A stretch of DNA of 8,160 nucleotides, taken from NCBI GenBank assembly GCA_029571425.1, contig JAKPSR010000320.1:1-8160 (forward strand), in the 5' to 3' direction. Of this stretch, positions 5,951-8,160 are shown piece after piece. This DNA comes from Spirochaetota bacterium (GTDB lineage Bacteria > Spirochaetota > Spirochaetia > Treponematales > Treponemataceae). Position 1 is the stretch's first letter. The number at the start of each line of letters is the position of its first letter. The translations under genes were made by a program, and so were the position numbers. Below the pieces are notes generated by a model, which made no database searches, was not told where the DNA came from, and saw only the letters and a program-made list of their open reading frames with translations.

Positions 5951-6477
5951 GAAAAGTCAAACTGCTGGCGGCGCTTGCGCTGGCGATCGCCGCGATAGCC
6001 GCGACCCCGCTCGCGGCCCAAAGCGCGGCCACGATGACCGAGCTCTTGGCGAAGGAGAGGGCGGATTACTCCGACTTCTCCTATCTCGTCGCGAGCTCGG
6101 CGGGCATCGAGGCGAGCCCCTTCGAGGCGTACATGTACTGCGACCAGCTCGGCTCGTTCCCCGAGAACGCCATGCCGAACGGGCCGATAACGGCCGGGGC
6201 GGCAACGTTCTTCATGATGAAGAACTACGGGATATCGGGCGGCCTCATGTGGCGACTTACCGGCGCGCCCCGGTACGCCATACGGGAATTCCGGGCCCTG
6301 GACCTTATCGACCCAGAGGTGGACCCGGCGCACGTCCTCTCGGGTAGGGAGCTCATCGAGCTCGTCAGCGCGTTCGCCGAGCGATTCCCCGACGCGACGC
6401 TCCGCGAGGCGGAAGTCTCCGACGTTTCCGCCGAGCGGCGGAAGGCGGTGCTCAAGACCCTGGAGGGAACCAAATGA
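5947..6477 (+). CDS. Exported protein of unknown function (176 residues)
   Basis: I do not recognise a named domain. Residues 1-24 form a clear signal peptide (MRKVK, Ala/Leu core, PLAAQ), so the product is exported; there is no lipobox. The mature part is largely helical and short. Distinct stretches are DFSYLVASSAGI (43-54), PFEAYMYCDQLGSFPENA (58-75), PITAGAATFFMMKNYGISGG (80-99), LMWRLTGAPRYAIREFRALD (100-119) and LSGRELIELVSAFAERFPD (131-149). This 'short helices, then a PIT.g.a....mk..g..GG' layout loosely recalls SLH-like helical repeats and resembles exported proteins I associate with spirochaetes, but that is impression, not a match. There is one cysteine, C65. It is sandwiched by 4-base overlaps between the OmpA-family and barrel genes, so it is probably a periplasmic partner made in step with them. 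The start has a good ribosome binding site at 5933-5938. Confidence 0.85.
   Translation: MRKVKLLAALALAIAAIAATPLAAQSAATMTELLAKERADYSDFSYLVASSAGIEASPFEAYMYCDQLGSFPENAMPNGPITAGAATFFMMKNYGISGGLMWRLTGAPRYAIREFRALDLIDPEVDPAHVLSGRELIELVSAFAERFPDATLREAEVSDVSAERRKAVLKTLEGTK
6462..6466 (+). promoter_or_regulatory. Ribosome binding site of the beta-barrel gene
   Basis: GGAGG lies 7 bases before the ATG at 6474, inside the end of the preceding gene. It confirms the ATGA-overlapping start, directly ahead of the signal peptide. Confidence 0.75.
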
Positions 6478-7640
6478 CGAAGCGCATAATCCTTATCGCG
6501 ACGGCGATCGCGTTCGCCTCCCTCACGTACGCCGTCGATTTCGGCGCCGAGCTCTCGAACGAGGGCGGCGTCAGGAAAGGAGAGGAGACCGACTTCCTCG
6601 CCGAGCATTCCCTCGCGCTTTGGCTCACCACCCCGATAGGGTCGGGCGGGACAACCCTTTCCGTCGAGGGCCGCGCCGTGGCCGAAAAAGAGGCGACGGC
6701 CGACGAGTACGAGCTCTGGGCCGACGTCAACCTCTTCCGGTTCAGCATGGCGCTCAACGACCGGTTCGGCCTCGACGCCGGGCGCATGCCGATGAACGAC
6801 GTTACCGGCCTCGTGCTCGCCCAGCCGATGGACGGGGCGGAGCTCCACGGAACCTTCGAGTTCGGCAACCTCGACGCGTCCGTCGGGTATACCGGCTTCC
6901 TAAACGTGCGCGCCGTCGACGTCTTGATGACGGCGGACGACGGGGCGGACGACGCCGAGGACGGGGTATACGCGCTCGGCGCGAAGCGACTCGTAGCCAA
7001 GGTTTCCGCCCTCTTCCCCGAGCTCTTCGGCTCCGTCGACCTCGCCGTCGAGGGAATCGGGCAATACGACCTCCGCGGCGTCATCGGCGAGGACGGGACG
7101 CAAACCGCCCACACCGGCTACGTCACGGCGTCGTTCTCCGGGGAACTCACCGACGGTCTTTTCTGGCGGGTATCCGCCACCGCCGAGATGGGCGTGCTCG
7201 ACGACGGGACCGACACCTACTCGATCACCTCGGGCGTCGCCGTCGCCCGGCTCGACTACTATCGCGGAGCCAAGCTCCACGTCTCGGCGGACTGCCTGTA
7301 CTCACCGGGCAACGACTCGACGTTCACCGAGTTCGTCCCGATCAGCTTCAGGAGCGCCGGCAACCTTTACGAGCCGGGCTACGGAAACCTAATTCGCCCC
7401 TCGCTCTCCGCCGTCTACGCCTTCGCCGATACGCTCAACGTCGACGCGTCCTGCGCCGCCTTCCTGCACCCAAAAAAGGTCGCGGGGGCCGACGGCATGT
7501 ACTCGGCGACTGAGATATCCATCGGCGCCACGGCGCTCGTTTTCAGCGACCTTCGCTTTAGGCTGTCAACGGATCTCCTCCTCCCATCGGGAGAGGACGT
7601 TATCGTGCAAGCGTCCCTGACGGCGATCGTCGATCTATGA
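6474..7640 (+). CDS. Predicted outer-membrane beta-barrel protein
   Basis: A 388-residue protein with a signal peptide (MTKRI, hydrophobic core, TYA before VDF, cleavage about residue 20). The rest is almost entirely alternating amphipathic strands with short polar, Asp/Gly-rich turns, for example SLALWLTTPI (46-55), EYELWADVNLFRFSMAL (78-94), GYVTASFSGEL (215-225), FWRVSATAEMGVL (230-242) and AKLHVSADCLYS (266-277), ending in VIVQASLTAIVDL. A terminal strand ending in hydrophobic Leu is compatible with a BAM recognition signal, though Phe is commoner. Landmarks GRMPMNDVTG (103-112), DGAEL (120-124), VGYTGFL (137-143), AKRLVAKVSALFPELFG (170-186) and IGQYDLR (195-201) recall a family of spirochaete outer-membrane proteins; this is recollection, not a search. 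It may form a pore or a scaffold; no substrate can be inferred. It lies between the unknown exported protein and the FecR-domain protein. Confidence 0.85.
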   Translation: MTKRIILIATAIAFASLTYAVDFGAELSNEGGVRKGEETDFLAEHSLALWLTTPIGSGGTTLSVEGRAVAEKEATADEYELWADVNLFRFSMALNDRFGLDAGRMPMNDVTGLVLAQPMDGAELHGTFEFGNLDASVGYTGFLNVRAVDVLMTADDGADDAEDGVYALGAKRLVAKVSALFPELFGSVDLAVEGIGQYDLRGVIGEDGTQTAHTGYVTASFSGELTDGLFWRVSATAEMGVLDDGTDTYSITSGVAVARLDYYRGAKLHVSADCLYSPGNDSTFTEFVPISFRSAGNLYEPGYGNLIRPSLSAVYAFADTLNVDASCAAFLHPKKVAGADGMYSATEISIGATALVFSDLRFRLSTDLLLPSGEDVIVQASLTAIVDL

Positions 7641-7643
7641 CGC

Positions 7644-7651
7644 AAAGGAGG
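7644..7651 (+). promoter_or_regulatory. Strong ribosome binding site of the FecR-domain gene
   Basis: AAAGGAGG, nearly a full anti-Shine-Dalgarno match, lies 9 bases before the ATG at 7661. It is the strongest such site in the operon and fits the one junction with no gene overlap, where translation must restart. Confidence 0.85.
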
Positions 7652-7660
7652 CACACTATC

Positions 7661-8160
7661 ATGAATGCCAAATCAATCGCCATCATCGTTTTCCTCGCCC
7701 TCGCCGCCTCGGCCTTCGCCCTCCAGGGCAAGGTCGTCGCCGTCAGCGGCAAGGTCGAATTCCAGGCCGCGCAAGGAACGTGGAAGCCCCTGAAGCAGGG
7801 CGATTCCATACAAGCAGGGACGGTGATATCCACCGGGTTTAAGTCACAGGCTACCATCCAGCTTGGGGCCTCGGTACTCACCGTTAAGCCGCTGACGCGG
7901 ATGACGCTTTCCGAGCTCGCGGAGAAAGAGGACACCGTGGACACCGAACTCTACCTCGAGGTGGGCAACGTGAGGGCCGAGGTCAACTCGTACAACAACA
8001 AGCGAAACGGCTTCACGGTACGGAGCCCGTCGGCGACGGCGTCCGTCCGCGGAACCGCCTTCAGCATGGGGAGAGGCAGGCTCACCGTCGAGCGGGGAAT
8101 CGTCCGGTTCACCGGAAAGCGCGGCAAGGGCCGCCTCGCGAAGGCCGGACAGGGACTCGA
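7661..8160 (+). CDS. FecR-domain exported protein, 3' end outside the window
   Basis: The 166 visible codons start with a signal peptide (MNAKS, hydrophobic core, AFA before LQGKV, cleavage about residue 20). A FecR domain follows: GKVEFQ (30-35), WKPLKQGDSIQAGTVISTGF (41-60), SQATIQLGASVLTVKPLTRM (62-81), LEVGNVRAEVNSY (99-111), FTVRSPSATASVRGTAFSM (118-136) and LTVERGIVRFTG (141-152). The 'tP.a.asVRGT.f' segment is the hallmark of the family. Unlike FecR anti-sigma factors, it has no cytoplasmic N-terminal sigma-binding region before its export signal, and no sigma gene is nearby. It is therefore probably a periplasmic or surface scaffold, not a regulator. It is the last visible gene of the operon, 20 bases after the barrel gene. 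The ATG is fixed by the strong ribosome binding site. The C-terminus and any further domains are not visible. Confidence 0.9.
   Translation, partial: MNAKSIAIIVFLALAASAFALQGKVVAVSGKVEFQAAQGTWKPLKQGDSIQAGTVISTGFKSQATIQLGASVLTVKPLTRMTLSELAEKEDTVDTELYLEVGNVRAEVNSYNNKRNGFTVRSPSATASVRGTAFSMGRGRLTVERGIVRFTGKRGKGRLAKAGQGL

Noticed and set aside
5374..6333. 319-codon open frame on the minus strand
   Set aside because: Antisense to the OmpA-family gene and the 176-residue gene, both supported by signal peptides, ribosome binding sites and overlaps. Ser/Arg-rich, no recognisable domain.
6620..7513. 297-codon open frame on the plus strand inside the barrel gene
   Set aside because: Out-of-frame shadow with an Arg-dominated translation; the barrel frame has the signal peptide and strand periodicity.

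Overview
This high-GC window reads as chromosomal DNA of a diderm bacterium, most likely a spirochaete. The taxon is inferred from gene families: an OmpA-domain protein with a long non-OmpA front half, a beta-barrel with a recognisable spirochaete-like motif order, a sigma-independent FecR-domain protein and a CHASE2 class III cyclase, all adjacent. No rRNA, tRNA, CRISPR array, insertion sequence or clear rho-independent terminator is visible. Coding density is very high: the only real gaps are two promoter-bearing divergent intergenic regions of about 90 to 96 bp and a 20 bp gap before the last gene.

Left part (1-1378): an acyl-ACP thioesterase-like gene runs leftward off the window edge from a GTG start at 448. 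Diverging from it is a lipoprotein metallophosphoesterase of the YkuE/YaeI/LpxG-like group (539-1378), probably translated from a leaderless or nearly leaderless mRNA. Their candidate promoters overlap in the 90 bp between them.

Middle part (1332-4774, minus strand): a 941-residue membrane adenylate cyclase (CHASE2 sensor, four membrane segments, complete class III catalytic domain, short TPR-like tail), followed with a 4-base GTGA overlap by a YigZ/IMPACT-family protein. The YigZ gene converges on the phosphoesterase gene and their 3' ends overlap by 47 bp.

Right part (4871-8160, plus strand): four genes for exported proteins in one tight operon: an OmpA-domain protein, a 176-residue exported protein of unknown function, an outer-membrane beta-barrel and a FecR-domain protein (cut by the window end). 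The first three are joined by ATGA overlaps and the fourth follows 20 bp later with a strong ribosome binding site.

The cyclase and the envelope operon are transcribed away from each other from a 96 bp region with opposed promoters and a 9-of-10 inverted repeat whose arms cover the two -10 regions. The simplest reading is an envelope module (peptidoglycan link, barrel, periplasmic FecR scaffold, unknown partner) tied to an extracytoplasmic-sensing cAMP producer. That functional link is inferred from gene order and is the most interesting hypothesis in the window.
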